From NCBI GenBank assembly GCA_943787185.1, contig CALSLL010000001.1, positions 62,001 to 126,000 on the forward strand: a DNA stretch of 64,000 nt. The letters run 5' to 3'. The notes below the pieces were generated by a model. That model saw only the letters and a list, made by a program, of their open reading frames with translations. It made no database searches and was not told the DNA's origin. Made by a program: the position numbers and the translations under genes. Position 1 is the first letter of the stretch. Each line of letters starts with the position of its first letter. The DNA is from UBA10349 sp003485905. GTDB lineage: Bacteria; Pseudomonadota; Gammaproteobacteria; Arenicellales; Arenicellaceae. Shown piece after piece: positions 54,554 to 64,000 of this stretch.

Positions 54554-55491
54554 ATCTGCACGTCCGATAATTGTTTTTGAATCATTTCCACGACTTCAAG
54601 CGCCCGCAAGCCTTGGGCGATAGTCACTTTTGGTGAGACTTCCCCTCGGACCACTGCTGCAAAGTGAGCAAGTTCAGCTTGCAGCGGTCGCTCTCCCAAC
54701 ACCTTCTCACTGTCTATACGAAGGTCCTCGATCGATTTTCCTCCCGCAGGCATGCACGCCGAATCTAGCACTTGATCCGTAAAATTCACCGCGAAGTAGC
54801 CTTCCGGCCCAAACACTCGCATACGACGAAATTGTTTCTGTGACACCCTGCTGGCCGTAACATTAGCAACTGCACCACAAGGAAATTGCAACCTAACATT
54901 TGCGATATCGGTACGTGCAGTAATCACCGCTGAGCCAACAGCATCTACTCGATTAGGCATTTCATCAAAAATCGAAAGAATTATATCAATATCGTGAATC
55001 ATTAAATCAGTAATTACATCAACATCCGTAGCTCTACCAGAAAACTTACTGAGCCTGTGCACCTCTATAAATCGGGGTTTAGTGATTCTCTCATCTAGAG
55101 CTAGTAAAGCCGGTGCGTAACGTTCCACATGACCGACTAAAACACTCGATGCGTGTTCGTCCACTAAATCAACTAGCTTTCGCGCCTGCTGAACGGTTGA
55201 GGTAACGGGCTTCTCTATCAGTAAAGCTTTTCCTGCCTTAATGAACGGTTCGGCAATTTCATGATGCAACGATGTCGGAACTGCAATACTTACTGCATCG
55301 ACTAGCTGTATCAATTCCTCAATGCTCGACACCGCGACTGAATCTACTTCTTTGGCCACGCTAGTGGCACGATCAACATCAGTGTCAAAGACACCAACAA
55401 GCTCGACATCAGGCATATCGCTATAGATTCGTGCGTGAATAGAACCTAGATAGCCGGCACCCACCACTCCAACACGAATACTATTCGTCAT
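54550..55491 (-). CDS. Gfo/Idh/MocA-family oxidoreductase
   Basis: 313 aa. Rossmann start VGVVGAGYLGSIHARIYSDMPDVELVGVFD, the EKP motif in ALLIEKPVTSTVQQARKL, and the C-terminal part with VDVITDLMIHDIDIILSIFDE. Members act on sugars such as UDP-HexNAc; substrate unclear. First gene of a two-gene unit with the DUF192 gene. Confidence 0.88.
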   Translation of the reverse strand: MTNSIRVGVVGAGYLGSIHARIYSDMPDVELVGVFDTDVDRATSVAKEVDSVAVSSIEELIQLVDAVSIAVPTSLHHEIAEPFIKAGKALLIEKPVTSTVQQARKLVDLVDEHASSVLVGHVERYAPALLALDERITKPRFIEVHRLSKFSGRATDVDVITDLMIHDIDIILSIFDEMPNRVDAVGSAVITARTDIANVRLQFPCGAVANVTASRVSQKQFRRMRVFGPEGYFAVNFTDQVLDSACMPAGGKSIEDLRIDSEKVLGERPLQAELAHFAAVVRGEVSPKVTIAQGLRALEVVEMIQKQLSDVQI

Positions 55492-55912
55492 TTAATGTTC
55501 CAAATATCAATTTAAATATCATAAGAAAAAAGTGTAGATACCACTATATGTTGAGTATTAAGATGAAGCAAACACTCTATATAAGGTTAAATTATAAACC
55601 AGCCATTGCTTATTTGCGCATTACTTATTATGTTCAAATAAACCATCAAATCGGTATACGTGTATGGGTCCTCTTGGGCTGATTTACGGAAGATTTATTA
55701 GGCATGCGTTCGAAAGGACGGCAAAGTTTCGTTTCACTAACAAACGCTTCCACAAGCACCGACATGTGAATCACGACCACGCAAAAGTTAATCCAGCAAT
55801 TGAGGGGCCGTTTCCAGAGTATATTAATGGGCCTGCAGTTTCCATAATCGATTCTAAAATTGGTGAACCGAGCGTATTTACTTCAGCAGGAACTCTTAAG
55901 AAACTCAGCATT

Positions 55913-57274
55913 ATGAAACTCGCTCCGCCGGTTAAGAAAATTGGATTGGAAGCCACGAAATCCGTCACCTTTGTTACAGCTGCGGCAATAACAGGTTTAT
56001 TAGCTATCAGTTTTCCTGCCTCAGCCCAATGGGTATTTAAAACTGGGGAGACAATGACATCTCCGCGCAACGCCTCAGTCAATCGACCGAGGTCGAATCA
56101 ATCCACGAATTCTAGGCCATCCATAGTTGATATGAGTCAGGAAACTATGCCGGTCCAAAACACGACCAGACCAAGAGCTAATCAGGAACGATCCAACTCA
56201 AACAGAGACTATTCCAACCAAGACTACGCTAACCAACGAACCGCTCAGTATGATTCCAGTAGAGATCAACAAGCGCACCAGCAGCAGAACAATGCGTCGC
56301 CCGCCCCACGTGTGAACATAAAAAATGATTCCGACTCGTCCAACGTACGGTTTCTACTATCTTCATGGGCTGGTGACGGTGAACTTGAATGGACACACAA
56401 CGCGCAGGCTTCAGAACCAGCATTCGGTGACCCAACATCTAGACTCAATTATTCGGGCGCAAGCAGCAAAATAATCGACTTGGGCGTAGCGGTTGATATA
56501 GCTAATGGTTTTTATGCCGAAGTGCATTATGGTAGCGGTGAAATTGATAGCGGAACTCTGATTGATGACGACTACCTCAGCGCAGATGGCGCAGGATTGT
56601 ATGGCGTAACTTCTACCAGTGACATTCTATTCTCTCGAACAGAAAGCCCAATTTCAGAGCAGGATGTAAGCTATTACGAACTTAAGTTTGGTCGTCGGTT
56701 AAATACCGCCAGCATTCCCGGTTTGACGTTAGATGCCTTCGCAAAATATCAACATTGGAAAGAACGATATGATGCATTTGGGGTAACTCAAATTACCTGC
56801 ATAGCGCCTGGAGTCCTTTGTAATACTGAAGGTGAATCTTCCTTTGAGGACACCAACGTAATCACTAACACTTCGCAATGGCAGTCGCTGTTTCTAGGAT
56901 TACAAGGAACCTTCGAAATTCTGCCAGGATTGAATCTCAAAGGTTCAGTGGCATATTCGCCGCGCAGCCAGGTTACCAACAATGACATTCATCAGCTACG
57001 CAGTGATCTGCGCTACGATCCAAGCATCAGCATTCAATCCACTGGTAGTGGGTATAATTACGAAGTTGAATTAAATTATAACTTTTGGAGAAATTGGAGT
57101 GCATTTGTTGGATATCGAGCATGGGAGTTAAGTGCAAATAACGATGATAATGCAGTTGAGTTTTTTGATGAGTCCGGCGTCAGTGGTTTTGGGACAAAAC
57201 TGAATAATATTCAGATTAAACGTGATGGTATTACCGCAGGCATTGGCTATAACTTCAAAAGTAAGTCTCTATAG
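55913..57274 (+). CDS. Outer-membrane beta-barrel protein, unknown role
   Basis: 453 aa from ATG at 55913, which places a proper signal peptide at the start (VTAAAITGLLAISFPASAQ); the frame is open upstream to an ATG at 55664, but that would bury the signal peptide. A low-complexity segment rich in Asn, Gln, Ser and Arg follows, then a barrel with alternating strands (FYAEVHYGSGEIDSG, VSYYELKFGRRLN, YNYEVELNYNFWRNWSAFVGYRAWEL) ending GITAGIGYNFKSKSL. The start of the barrel (FLLSSWAGDGELEWTH) recalls omptin-like folds, but the catalytic residues are not assignable. Confidence 0.65.
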   Translation: MKLAPPVKKIGLEATKSVTFVTAAAITGLLAISFPASAQWVFKTGETMTSPRNASVNRPRSNQSTNSRPSIVDMSQETMPVQNTTRPRANQERSNSNRDYSNQDYANQRTAQYDSSRDQQAHQQQNNASPAPRVNIKNDSDSSNVRFLLSSWAGDGELEWTHNAQASEPAFGDPTSRLNYSGASSKIIDLGVAVDIANGFYAEVHYGSGEIDSGTLIDDDYLSADGAGLYGVTSTSDILFSRTESPISEQDVSYYELKFGRRLNTASIPGLTLDAFAKYQHWKERYDAFGVTQITCIAPGVLCNTEGESSFEDTNVITNTSQWQSLFLGLQGTFEILPGLNLKGSVAYSPRSQVTNNDIHQLRSDLRYDPSISIQSTGSGYNYEVELNYNFWRNWSAFVGYRAWELSANNDDNAVEFFDESGVSGFGTKLNNIQIKRDGITAGIGYNFKSKSL

Positions 57275-57446
57275 TTAGCCTAGATAGCCGTGAGAGCGGC
57301 CGCTCCTATAACATTTTTATAGCTTGGCTTTTTTATACATGGGTATTCTGCTCGAGGGTAGACGTATCACCTGAAGCTTATTACACTCGAGTTTCAATAC
57401 CCCTCGAAATCATTAAAGCATTTTGGAAATTAATAGGTTAGAAACC

Positions 57447-57905
57447 ATGAAAAATATTTCTCGTTTTATCCTTCTTTGTGCCATCAGCTTGAGTTTAACG
57501 AATGTTATATACGCACAGGAAGGAGACTCAGATAGCGCAAACACTCAAGCTATATACACCTTAATTGCCAAATATGCTGAAGCTCGCGAAAAGAAAGATT
57601 TGCAGCTGCTGGACACTGTGTTTGCTACAGAAATAGACCAATTAACTTCCTCTGGTGAATGGAGAAGTGGCAAGCAAAACGCAATTGATGGTGTAATGAG
57701 AAGCTCGGCCTCACGGCCTGGGGCTCGCACAATCACTGTTGATAAAATTCGCTTTCTAACTTCTGCTAGCGCTATTGCCGACGCTCGCTACGAAATTAAA
57801 AACACTGATGGAACAATCAGAAAAATGTGGAGCACTTTCATCGTAGTTATCGAAGGTACTAACTGGAAAATTGGCGGCATTCGAAACATGCTTCCCGCTG
57901 AATAG
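57447..57905 (+). CDS. Exported NTF2-like (SnoaL/DUF4440-type) protein
   Basis: 152 aa from ATG at 57447, giving a clean signal peptide (FILLCAISLSLTNVIYAQ); a TTG at 57423 is less likely. The rest (AIYTLIAKYAEAREKKDLQLLD, KMWSTFIVVIEGTNWKIGGIRNML) follows the NTF2-like pattern of the SgcJ/EcaC group. Function unknown. Confidence 0.75.
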   Translation: MKNISRFILLCAISLSLTNVIYAQEGDSDSANTQAIYTLIAKYAEAREKKDLQLLDTVFATEIDQLTSSGEWRSGKQNAIDGVMRSSASRPGARTITVDKIRFLTSASAIADARYEIKNTDGTIRKMWSTFIVVIEGTNWKIGGIRNMLPAE

Positions 57906-57951
57906 CCCAAGAAGGATGGACCCCGGCAAACCAGCAGCTCATTCTAGCTGG

Positions 57952-58833
57952 TTACATTTGTGAATTGGAACGTAACGCTTCAATTCGCTCATCCAATGGC
58001 GGATGGCTCATCAGTAATCGTTGCCACCCAGCTTGTCTAGCTCCAGAGATACCAAAGGCCGCTAATTGGTCTGGAAGTTGCGCAGCATGACCTGTCTTAA
58101 GCCGCTCTAGGGCATCTATCATTTTTTGTTTCCCGGCAAGGTGTGCCCCACCGGAATCAGCGCGAAATTCGCGTATCCGACTAAAATAGGCCACAACCAT
58201 TGATGCTAACGCCCCAAACACCATTTGAGAGACGATCATCCCGATCCAAAAACCGATTCCATGACCATTTTCATTTTTGAATACCACTCGATCGATAAAA
58301 TAACCAACCACTCGCGAAAAGAAAACCACAAACGTGTTCACAATCCCTTGAATCAAAGTAAGCGTTATCATATCGCCATTAGCAACATGGCTAACTTCAT
58401 GACCTAAAACGGCTTCAGCCTCATCTCGACTCATGGCACTTAGTAAGCCACTGCTAACGGCAACGAGAGCACTATTTCTACTGGCGCCGGTTGCAAACGC
58501 ATTTACATCCGGTGATTGATATATTGCTACTTCAGGCATTCCGATACCGGCACCCTCGGCTTGCCGCTTCACTGTTTCAATCAACCATTGCTCTACTTCA
58601 TTGGAAGGATTTGTAATCACCTGTGCCCGGGTAGATCGTTTCGCCATCCATTTGGACAAAAATAATGAGATGACTGAACCAGCCATACCTACAATAAAGG
58701 AAAACACTAATAACGACTGGTAGTTAATGCCGCTACCTTCAAGGTATGAACCGATACCAAATAATTGCATGACTATATTTAATACAACTAATACAGCCAA
58801 ATTGGTTAGCAAAAAATAAAAAATACGACCCAT
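57952..58833 (-). CDS. htpX: Heat-shock membrane metalloprotease HtpX
   Basis: 293 aa, usual length. Two N-terminal helices, NAFATG motif, the zinc site AVLGHEVSHVANGDM, two more helices, and the later FRADSGGAHLAG with the third ligand. It degrades damaged inner-membrane proteins. Convergent with the NTF2-like gene. Confidence 0.96.
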   Translation of the reverse strand: MGRIFYFLLTNLAVLVVLNIVMQLFGIGSYLEGSGINYQSLLVFSFIVGMAGSVISLFLSKWMAKRSTRAQVITNPSNEVEQWLIETVKRQAEGAGIGMPEVAIYQSPDVNAFATGASRNSALVAVSSGLLSAMSRDEAEAVLGHEVSHVANGDMITLTLIQGIVNTFVVFFSRVVGYFIDRVVFKNENGHGIGFWIGMIVSQMVFGALASMVVAYFSRIREFRADSGGAHLAGKQKMIDALERLKTGHAAQLPDQLAAFGISGARQAGWQRLLMSHPPLDERIEALRSNSQM

Positions 58834-59063
58834 AGTATTTAATCCTCGGTATCTAAATCTCAGTGTGTAAAAAATGCAAGCAAGCCAAAGAGAAGCTACT
58901 CAAAGCCCCTCTATTAGAACTGATGCTCCTAATATGCTGATGGATCGTGTAAATTTCAACATTCCTATTGTGACAAATCGGTAAAACAACGTAACTTGGC
59001 CCACAATCCATCCAGAATCGGTTCATCTGGTACTACGCTACAGTCCAACAAGGCAGTCTCATA

Positions 59064-59507
59064 ATGATTAACAAACTCAAAAGTCTTTTCTCCAGTGACA
59101 CAGCCAAAAATACGGATCGACAAGACATCAACCTTGACACAGTAGCCGCAGCTCTTATTTTTGAAGTTATTCGAGCAGACGGAAAGGTTGACGATTCTGA
59201 AATGCAATCATTGACGAATATTTTAAAACGGGACTTTCAGGTCGACAAAAGTGAACTTGATAACATCCTTATTGAGGCAAAAGAAGTTAGTGATACAACA
59301 ATTAGTTTGCAACACCTCACCAGCAAAATAAATAAACAATGGTCCAACGAAGAACGACAGAACTTGTTGGTGCATTTGTGGAGAATCGCAATGGCCGACG
59401 ATCACGTTGACACACACGAACGGCATATAATTCGCCGCATAGCTAACCTACTCTATCTGACCGAATCGCAAATTTATTCAGCTAAAGAATTCGCAAAACA
59501 GTGCTAA
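59064..59507 (+). CDS. TerB-like protein
   Basis: 147 aa, all-helical TerB fold. ALIFEVIRADGKVDDSEMQSL and LWRIAMADDHVDTHERHIIRRIANLL are the two acidic helix repeats of TerB, which bind metal. Named after tellurite resistance, but stand-alone members have unknown roles. Confidence 0.85.
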   Translation: MINKLKSLFSSDTAKNTDRQDINLDTVAAALIFEVIRADGKVDDSEMQSLTNILKRDFQVDKSELDNILIEAKEVSDTTISLQHLTSKINKQWSNEERQNLLVHLWRIAMADDHVDTHERHIIRRIANLLYLTESQIYSAKEFAKQC

Positions 59508-59619
59508 CTACCGGCTTGGTATACTGGTAACCGTTAGGGATCGGTATGTCGGTTATCTACTTTTTAACCGACCAACTATTAGAGCTTTGCTTCAGGCCAC
59601 AATAACCCATCTCAAGCAC

Positions 59620-59650
59620 AAAAAAACCCCAGTGTTTGCACACTGAGGTT
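59620..59650 (-). terminator. Rho-independent terminator of ssb
   Basis: On the minus strand ACCTCAGTG pairs with CACTGGGGT-side bases (one G-T pair) over a short loop and ends in a run of T. It lies 25 bp beyond the ssb stop. Confidence 0.8.
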
Positions 59651-59674
59651 TCGATACTCAATTGATACTGCCGT

Positions 59675-60169
59675 CTAAAAGGGAATGTCATCATCAAAAT
59701 CACCACCACCCGGACTGGCAGCAGGAGCAGCACCGGCGCCGCTGGCTGATGCTGCAGGCTGTTGCGGAGCAGACTGTTGTGGGGCAGACTGATCATAATT
59801 ATCGTTACGACTTGCGCCACCGCTGTCGCCTCGACTACCAAGCATTTGCATATCATTTGCCACTATTTCAGTGGTGTATTTATCTTGGCCATCCTTATCT
59901 TGCCATTTACGCGTTTGCAGCTTACCTTCAATATACACTTGTGATCCTTTTTTCAAATACTCACCTATTATCTCGGCCAGTTTTCGATAAGCTACCACTC
60001 GATGCCATTCGGTCTTTTCTACCTTTTCACCCGAATTTTTATCGTTCCAGCTCTCCGAAGTTGCGATACTGAAATTCGCGATCGCGCTTCCATTTGATGC
60101 GTATCTGATCTCCGGATCGCGGCCCAGGTTGCCCAATACTATTACTTTATTTATTCCCCTGCTTGCCAT
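59675..60169 (-). CDS. ssb: Single-stranded DNA-binding protein SSB
   Basis: 164 aa. OB-fold start INKVIVLGNLGRDPEIRYASNG, KTEWHRVVAYRKLAEII, GSQVYIEGKLQTRKWQDKDG; a disordered Gly/Gln/Ala linker; and the acidic tip DDDIPF that recruits repair proteins. Followed by its own terminator. Lying near uvrA is a common gammaproteobacterial arrangement. Confidence 0.97.
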   Translation of the reverse strand: MASRGINKVIVLGNLGRDPEIRYASNGSAIANFSIATSESWNDKNSGEKVEKTEWHRVVAYRKLAEIIGEYLKKGSQVYIEGKLQTRKWQDKDGQDKYTTEIVANDMQMLGSRGDSGGASRNDNYDQSAPQQSAPQQPAASASGAGAAPAASPGGGDFDDDIPF

Positions 60170-60329
60170 GTGTCTTTCCTCTATCTTAAGATTGTCTATA
60201 CGTGATACCAGCCTTCATCCTCTGTTAGCGCAAAATATAATAATATTTCGTCTTGGATTTTGGCATAGCCTCACACTCCATGTGATTAGACTAACTATCA
60301 GTCTACGTTGGAGTATAACGCCACCTCCG

Positions 60330-61559
60330 CTAGTTCGAAAGCGTGCCACCGTATTTGGTTGAGTATTTTGATAAGAGTAGTATCAACCAAATCAATAACA
60401 AGCCAATACAAGCGATGAATACCGACGCAGCACCATAAACGCCGTACATCCAACCAGAAATCACGCCACCGGCAAATACACCAAAAAATTGACAGGTGTT
60501 ATAAATCCCCACAGCGGCGCCCCGCTGCTCTTCCGGGGCGGAACGACTAACTTCAGCCGGCAAGGTGGCTTCAAGCACAATGAACCCGAAAAAGAATATT
60601 GCCATTACTGCTAGCATTTGTGGAAAAGAGCCGATAGTGCCTTCTGCTATATACCCACTCACCACAACTGATGCACCCCACATAGCAATAATAAGCACAG
60701 CGACGGCCATACACATCGTACCGTTAGTCTTGTCCAAACGATGCGAGCGCTTAAGAATAAACACCATACCGACAATGGCAGCGATCATTGCAGGCAAGTA
60801 TAAAAGCCAGTGCTTATCGGCAACCAAAATTCCATCCACTAAAACCTGAGGTATACATACAAACACGGCCGCCAAGATCGCATGCAGTACAAATATTCCA
60901 AAATTCAATCGAAGTAATTCAGCCATTTTCAGCAATACGCCCAAATTGCGTGGTCTACTGGCTATCGTTCTGCTATTTACCTGAGTCGGCTCAGGCACCA
61001 TCACCCACATTATCAACATCGCTATTGCAGCTAATGCAGCGGCAAACCAAAACAGTCCATCAAGACCAACACTCGAAGCTAATACCGGTGCAACAACTAT
61101 TGATATACAAAAGAACAATCCGATTGAAGACCCAATAATTGCCATGACTTTGGCTCGTTGAGTCGGGCGACTGAGGTCTGAAGCAAGTGCGATAGTTGCG
61201 GCAGAAATAGCCCCGGCTCCCTGTAATGCTCTACCAACTAATACAGCGTATATATGGTCACCATATGTGGCCACACCACAGCCTACAATAAATACTGCCA
61301 AACCAAACAAAATAACGGGCTTACGCCCTATTCGGTCTGATGCGGTGCCAAATGGAATTTGAAATACCGCTTGGGTCAGACCATATACACCGACCGCCAA
61401 GCCCAAATTTGTCGCATTAGCGCCCTGCAAATCAAATGCATATATAGTTAATACTGGCAGCAATAAAAACAAACCGAACATGCGTAAACCAATTACACAC
61501 GCAAGAATGACACTTGCCCGAAATTCGATTCGATTTAGTTTGTTATCGGCGTCTAACAA
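60330..61559 (-). CDS. MFS transporter (YajR-like drug/sugar exporter type)
   Basis: 409 aa with 12 predicted helices. Motif A as FGTASDRIGRKPVIL and a helix-5 region VGRALQGAGAISAATIALASDL. Position between ssb and uvrA is the usual place for this family. No substrate is indicated. Divergent from uvrA. Confidence 0.88.
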   Translation of the reverse strand: MLDADNKLNRIEFRASVILACVIGLRMFGLFLLLPVLTIYAFDLQGANATNLGLAVGVYGLTQAVFQIPFGTASDRIGRKPVILFGLAVFIVGCGVATYGDHIYAVLVGRALQGAGAISAATIALASDLSRPTQRAKVMAIIGSSIGLFFCISIVVAPVLASSVGLDGLFWFAAALAAIAMLIMWVMVPEPTQVNSRTIASRPRNLGVLLKMAELLRLNFGIFVLHAILAAVFVCIPQVLVDGILVADKHWLLYLPAMIAAIVGMVFILKRSHRLDKTNGTMCMAVAVLIIAMWGASVVVSGYIAEGTIGSFPQMLAVMAIFFFGFIVLEATLPAEVSRSAPEEQRGAAVGIYNTCQFFGVFAGGVISGWMYGVYGAASVFIACIGLLLIWLILLLSKYSTKYGGTLSN

Positions 61560-61650
61560 AAGAATAAACTAAGGCGTCTTTCAATGTTTATATGCGAGAA
61601 ATTCGCGAGGCAAGGTATAATATCAGGTTGATCATCTTGCTGGAATTATC

Positions 61651-64000
61651 ATGGATTTTATAACTATTCGAGGCGCCCGAACGCATAACCTCAAAGGCAT
61701 TGACCTCGAATTGCCACGCAATAAGTTAATTGTAATAACTGGACTGTCTGGCTCGGGCAAATCATCACTGGCGTTCGATACAATTTACGCTGAAGGGCAA
61801 CGTCGATATGTTGAATCGCTTTCAGCATACGCTCGGCAATTTCTTTCGTTAATGGAAAAGCCAGATGTCGACATGATCGAAGGCCTATCCCCTGCCATAT
61901 CCATAGAACAAAAAGCAACCTCGCATAACCCCCGTTCCACCGTTGGTACTATTACCGAAATATACGATTACTTACGATTACTTTACGCAAGAATCGGTGA
62001 GCCTTGTTGCCCAGAACATGGCACCACGCTTGAAGCACAAACGGTTAGCCAAATGGTTGACCTGATTATGGAGCTCCCAGAAGGCACGAAAACTCTATTA
62101 CTTTCGCCAATCGTTCAAGGTCGCAAAGGTGAACACCGACAATTACTCGATGAACTGTATACCCAAGGTTTTGTTCGTGCGCGCGTTGATGGCACCATGT
62201 ACGAACTTTCGTCTATACCGGAACTAGAAAAGAACAATAAACACGACATTGAACTAGTCGTCGATAGGTTGGTAATTAAAGAGGGCCACCAACAACGAAT
62301 TGCGGAATCACTCGAAACAGCTTTAGCCCAATCTGATGGCGTCGCAAGTATCCTTACACTGGACGAAGACGGCGAAGACGCCGATAGCAAAGTCTTTTCG
62401 GCCAAATATGCCTGCCCGCAATGTGGCTATAGCATTGCAGAACTCGAACCTCGCATATTCTCCTTTAATAACCCGTCGGGTGCCTGCCAAACTTGTGATG
62501 GTTTAGGCATACATCAATACTTCGATCCAGAACGTCTGATTTTCGATAAATCTCTCGCGCTCTCTCAAGGCGCTATTCGAGGGTGGGATCGTCGCAGTTT
62601 GTATTACTTCAGTATGCTAGAAGGGGTAGCCGAGCACTACGGGTTTGATATAGACCAACCTTGGGACGAACTAGACGATCGACACCAGCAAGTTATTCTC
62701 TACGGCAGCGGAAAAGACAAAATCGAGTTTCTTTACATTCGCCGTGGTCGGCGAAATATGCGCCGCAAACATGTATTTGAGGGCGTTATCAAAAATATGG
62801 AACGCCGTTATCACGAAACCGACTCTGGTCATATGCGTGATGAATTGGCCAAATACATTAGCACACGGCCTTGCCCGGACTGTGATGGCAGCCGTTTACG
62901 TCTTGAATCTCGAAATGTCTTCATCAATAAAACGCCCCTGCATCACATTACGAATTTATCTATTAGCGATTCACTCGATTTTATTCAGAATCTGGAACTC
63001 ACAGGTAAGCGGGCTCAGATAGCAGAAAAAATCATTCGTGAGGTTGGGAATCGGCTTGGTTTTTTGGTTAATGTTGGTTTGAATTATCTAAGTCTGGCAC
63101 GCGCGGCTGACAGTCTATCTGGTGGTGAAGCTCAGCGTATTCGTCTGGCATCTCAAATTGGTGCAGGTCTAGTCGGGGTAATGTACGTTCTTGATGAACC
63201 GTCAATTGGTTTACATCAGCGCGACAATGCCCGGTTACTAAACACCTTATTTCATCTACGTGAGCTTGGAAATACGGTTATCGTCGTCGAGCATGATGAA
63301 GATGCCATTCGCAGTGCTGACTATGTCGTCGATATTGGTCCAGGTGCAGGAGTTCATGGCGGAGAAATAGTTGCTGCGGGCACAATTGATGATGTTTTAG
63401 CAGCCGAAGACTCGACAACGGCGGACTTTCTAACTGGCGCAAGAAAAATTGAGATCCCAGCAAAACGGATTCCACCTAAGGCTGCACAACAATTGAATAT
63501 TCTGGGCGCGACTGGAAATAACCTTAAAAACTTAAATGTCAGCATTCCTGTCGGATTATTCACCTGTATTACAGGAGTCTCAGGCTCGGGTAAATCAACG
63601 CTGATTAACAACACCTTATACCCTGCTTTGGCAGTTCATCTAAACCGAAGTCGCTTGGAGCCTGCAGCACACACAGCCATCACCGGACTGGAACACTTTG
63701 ATAAAGTTGTCGACATCGACCAAAGCCCTATAGGCCGTACGCCTCGCTCTAACCCTGCAACTTACACCGGATTGTTTACGCCGATAAGGGAGCTTCTTGC
63801 GCAAACGCAAGAAGCTCGTGCCCGGGGTTACAAAGCAGGCCGATTCTCTTTTAATGTTAAAGGTGGACGCTGCGAAGCCTGCCAGGGTGACGGCCTAATC
63901 AAAGTAGAAATGCACTTTCTACCCGATGTATACGTACCTTGCGACGTTTGTAAAAGCGATCGTTACAACCGCGAGACACTAGAAATCAGCTATCGGGGTA
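61651..64000 (+). CDS. uvrA: Excinuclease ABC subunit A (UvrA), partial at the window end
   Basis: The first 783 of about 940 codons are present; the frame is open to the last base. ATG at 61651; start of the protein is MDFITIRGARTHNLKGIDLE. Walker A GLSGSGKSSLAFDTIYAEG, zinc-finger cysteines (YACPQCGYSI, CQTCDGLG), ABC signature LSGGEAQRIRLASQ, Walker B VMYVLDEPSIGLH, second Walker A GVSGSGKSTL, and the CEACQGDG/CDVCKSDRYNRET zinc module. Damage recognition in nucleotide excision repair. A TATAAT at 61616-61621 may be its -10; I did not see a clear LexA site. Confidence 0.97.
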   Translation, partial: MDFITIRGARTHNLKGIDLELPRNKLIVITGLSGSGKSSLAFDTIYAEGQRRYVESLSAYARQFLSLMEKPDVDMIEGLSPAISIEQKATSHNPRSTVGTITEIYDYLRLLYARIGEPCCPEHGTTLEAQTVSQMVDLIMELPEGTKTLLLSPIVQGRKGEHRQLLDELYTQGFVRARVDGTMYELSSIPELEKNNKHDIELVVDRLVIKEGHQQRIAESLETALAQSDGVASILTLDEDGEDADSKVFSAKYACPQCGYSIAELEPRIFSFNNPSGACQTCDGLGIHQYFDPERLIFDKSLALSQGAIRGWDRRSLYYFSMLEGVAEHYGFDIDQPWDELDDRHQQVILYGSGKDKIEFLYIRRGRRNMRRKHVFEGVIKNMERRYHETDSGHMRDELAKYISTRPCPDCDGSRLRLESRNVFINKTPLHHITNLSISDSLDFIQNLELTGKRAQIAEKIIREVGNRLGFLVNVGLNYLSLARAADSLSGGEAQRIRLASQIGAGLVGVMYVLDEPSIGLHQRDNARLLNTLFHLRELGNTVIVVEHDEDAIRSADYVVDIGPGAGVHGGEIVAAGTIDDVLAAEDSTTADFLTGARKIEIPAKRIPPKAAQQLNILGATGNNLKNLNVSIPVGLFTCITGVSGSGKSTLINNTLYPALAVHLNRSRLEPAAHTAITGLEHFDKVVDIDQSPIGRTPRSNPATYTGLFTPIRELLAQTQEARARGYKAGRFSFNVKGGRCEACQGDGLIKVEMHFLPDVYVPCDVCKSDRYNRETLEISYRG

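Noticed and set aside
55664..55912. N-terminal extension of the outer-membrane protein from ATG 55664
   Set aside because: It would place the signal peptide about 100 residues into the protein; ATG 55913 gives a normal signal.
57294..57305. GAGCGGCCGCTC palindrome after the outer-membrane protein gene
   Set aside because: A loop-less 12-bp palindrome without T-run; no function can be supported.
61560..61650. LexA (SOS) box before uvrA
   Set aside because: No CTGT-N8-ACAG-type dyad was found in the gap by eye.

Overview
The window looks like a piece of a marine-type gammaproteobacterial chromosome. The evidence is an hflD gene (a gammaproteobacterial family), a complete ccmABCDEFGHI cytochrome c maturation operon with separate ccmH and ccmI, htpX, fabI, an SSB ending in DDDIPF next to uvrA, and several DUF6152-type exported proteins. 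The taxonomic call is inference; no rRNA or marker search was possible.

Layout. 1-3.1 kb: the tail of a DUF6152-type gene, a lipoprotein flavoprotein with two C-terminal heme-c motifs, and a second DUF6152-type protein. 3.44-17.89 kb: a 14.4-kb genomic island integrated in a tRNA-Arg(ACG) gene. It is bounded by a 50-bp perfect direct repeat of the tRNA 3' part, has a tyrosine integrase at its left end, and carries matching two-box repeats near both ends that look like integrase arm sites. Inside are a run of small genes of unknown function, a DUF6152-type gene, a tripartite tricarboxylate transporter operon (TctC-TctB-TctA) with an MmgE/PrpD-like protein and an unusual SDR, an IS110/IS1111-type element, and a broken lipoprotein gene. 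Five copies of a 30-bp REP-like palindrome sit at the borders of these cargo blocks. The IS element splits one copy exactly.

18-23.1 kb: a peptide ABC transporter operon on the minus strand, followed by a POT peptide symporter and fabI. 25.8-36 kb: a mixed region with a secreted metalloprotease-like gene, trhO, a frameshifted retropepsin-like gene, a LON-substrate-domain protein, a Sel1-repeat protein, a frameshifted PPK2, mltA, an OstA-domain protein, and a radical SAM protein preceded by a possible 44-aa peptide gene. 36-45 kb: a flippase and the ccm operon, whose products would mature c-type cytochromes such as the flavocytochrome at the start of the window. 45-51.9 kb: an MMPL/RND exporter, a lipocalin-like exported protein, a serine-palmitoyltransferase-like oxoamine synthase, an extended SDR and hflD, all on the minus strand; this is a candidate sphingolipid-like synthesis and export block. 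51.9-64 kb: an S9 peptidase, a DUF192 protein, a Gfo/Idh/MocA oxidoreductase, an outer-membrane barrel protein, an NTF2-like protein, htpX, a TerB-like protein, ssb, an MFS transporter, and uvrA running off the end.

The most interesting parts are the palindrome-delimited cargo of the island with its IS1111-type insertion, several hidden or oddly started small genes in the island, and the oxoamine synthase/SDR/RND cluster. Three otherwise intact-looking genes are interrupted (an amber codon, a C-run frameshift, a PPK2 frameshift), so true decay must be separated from sequence error.
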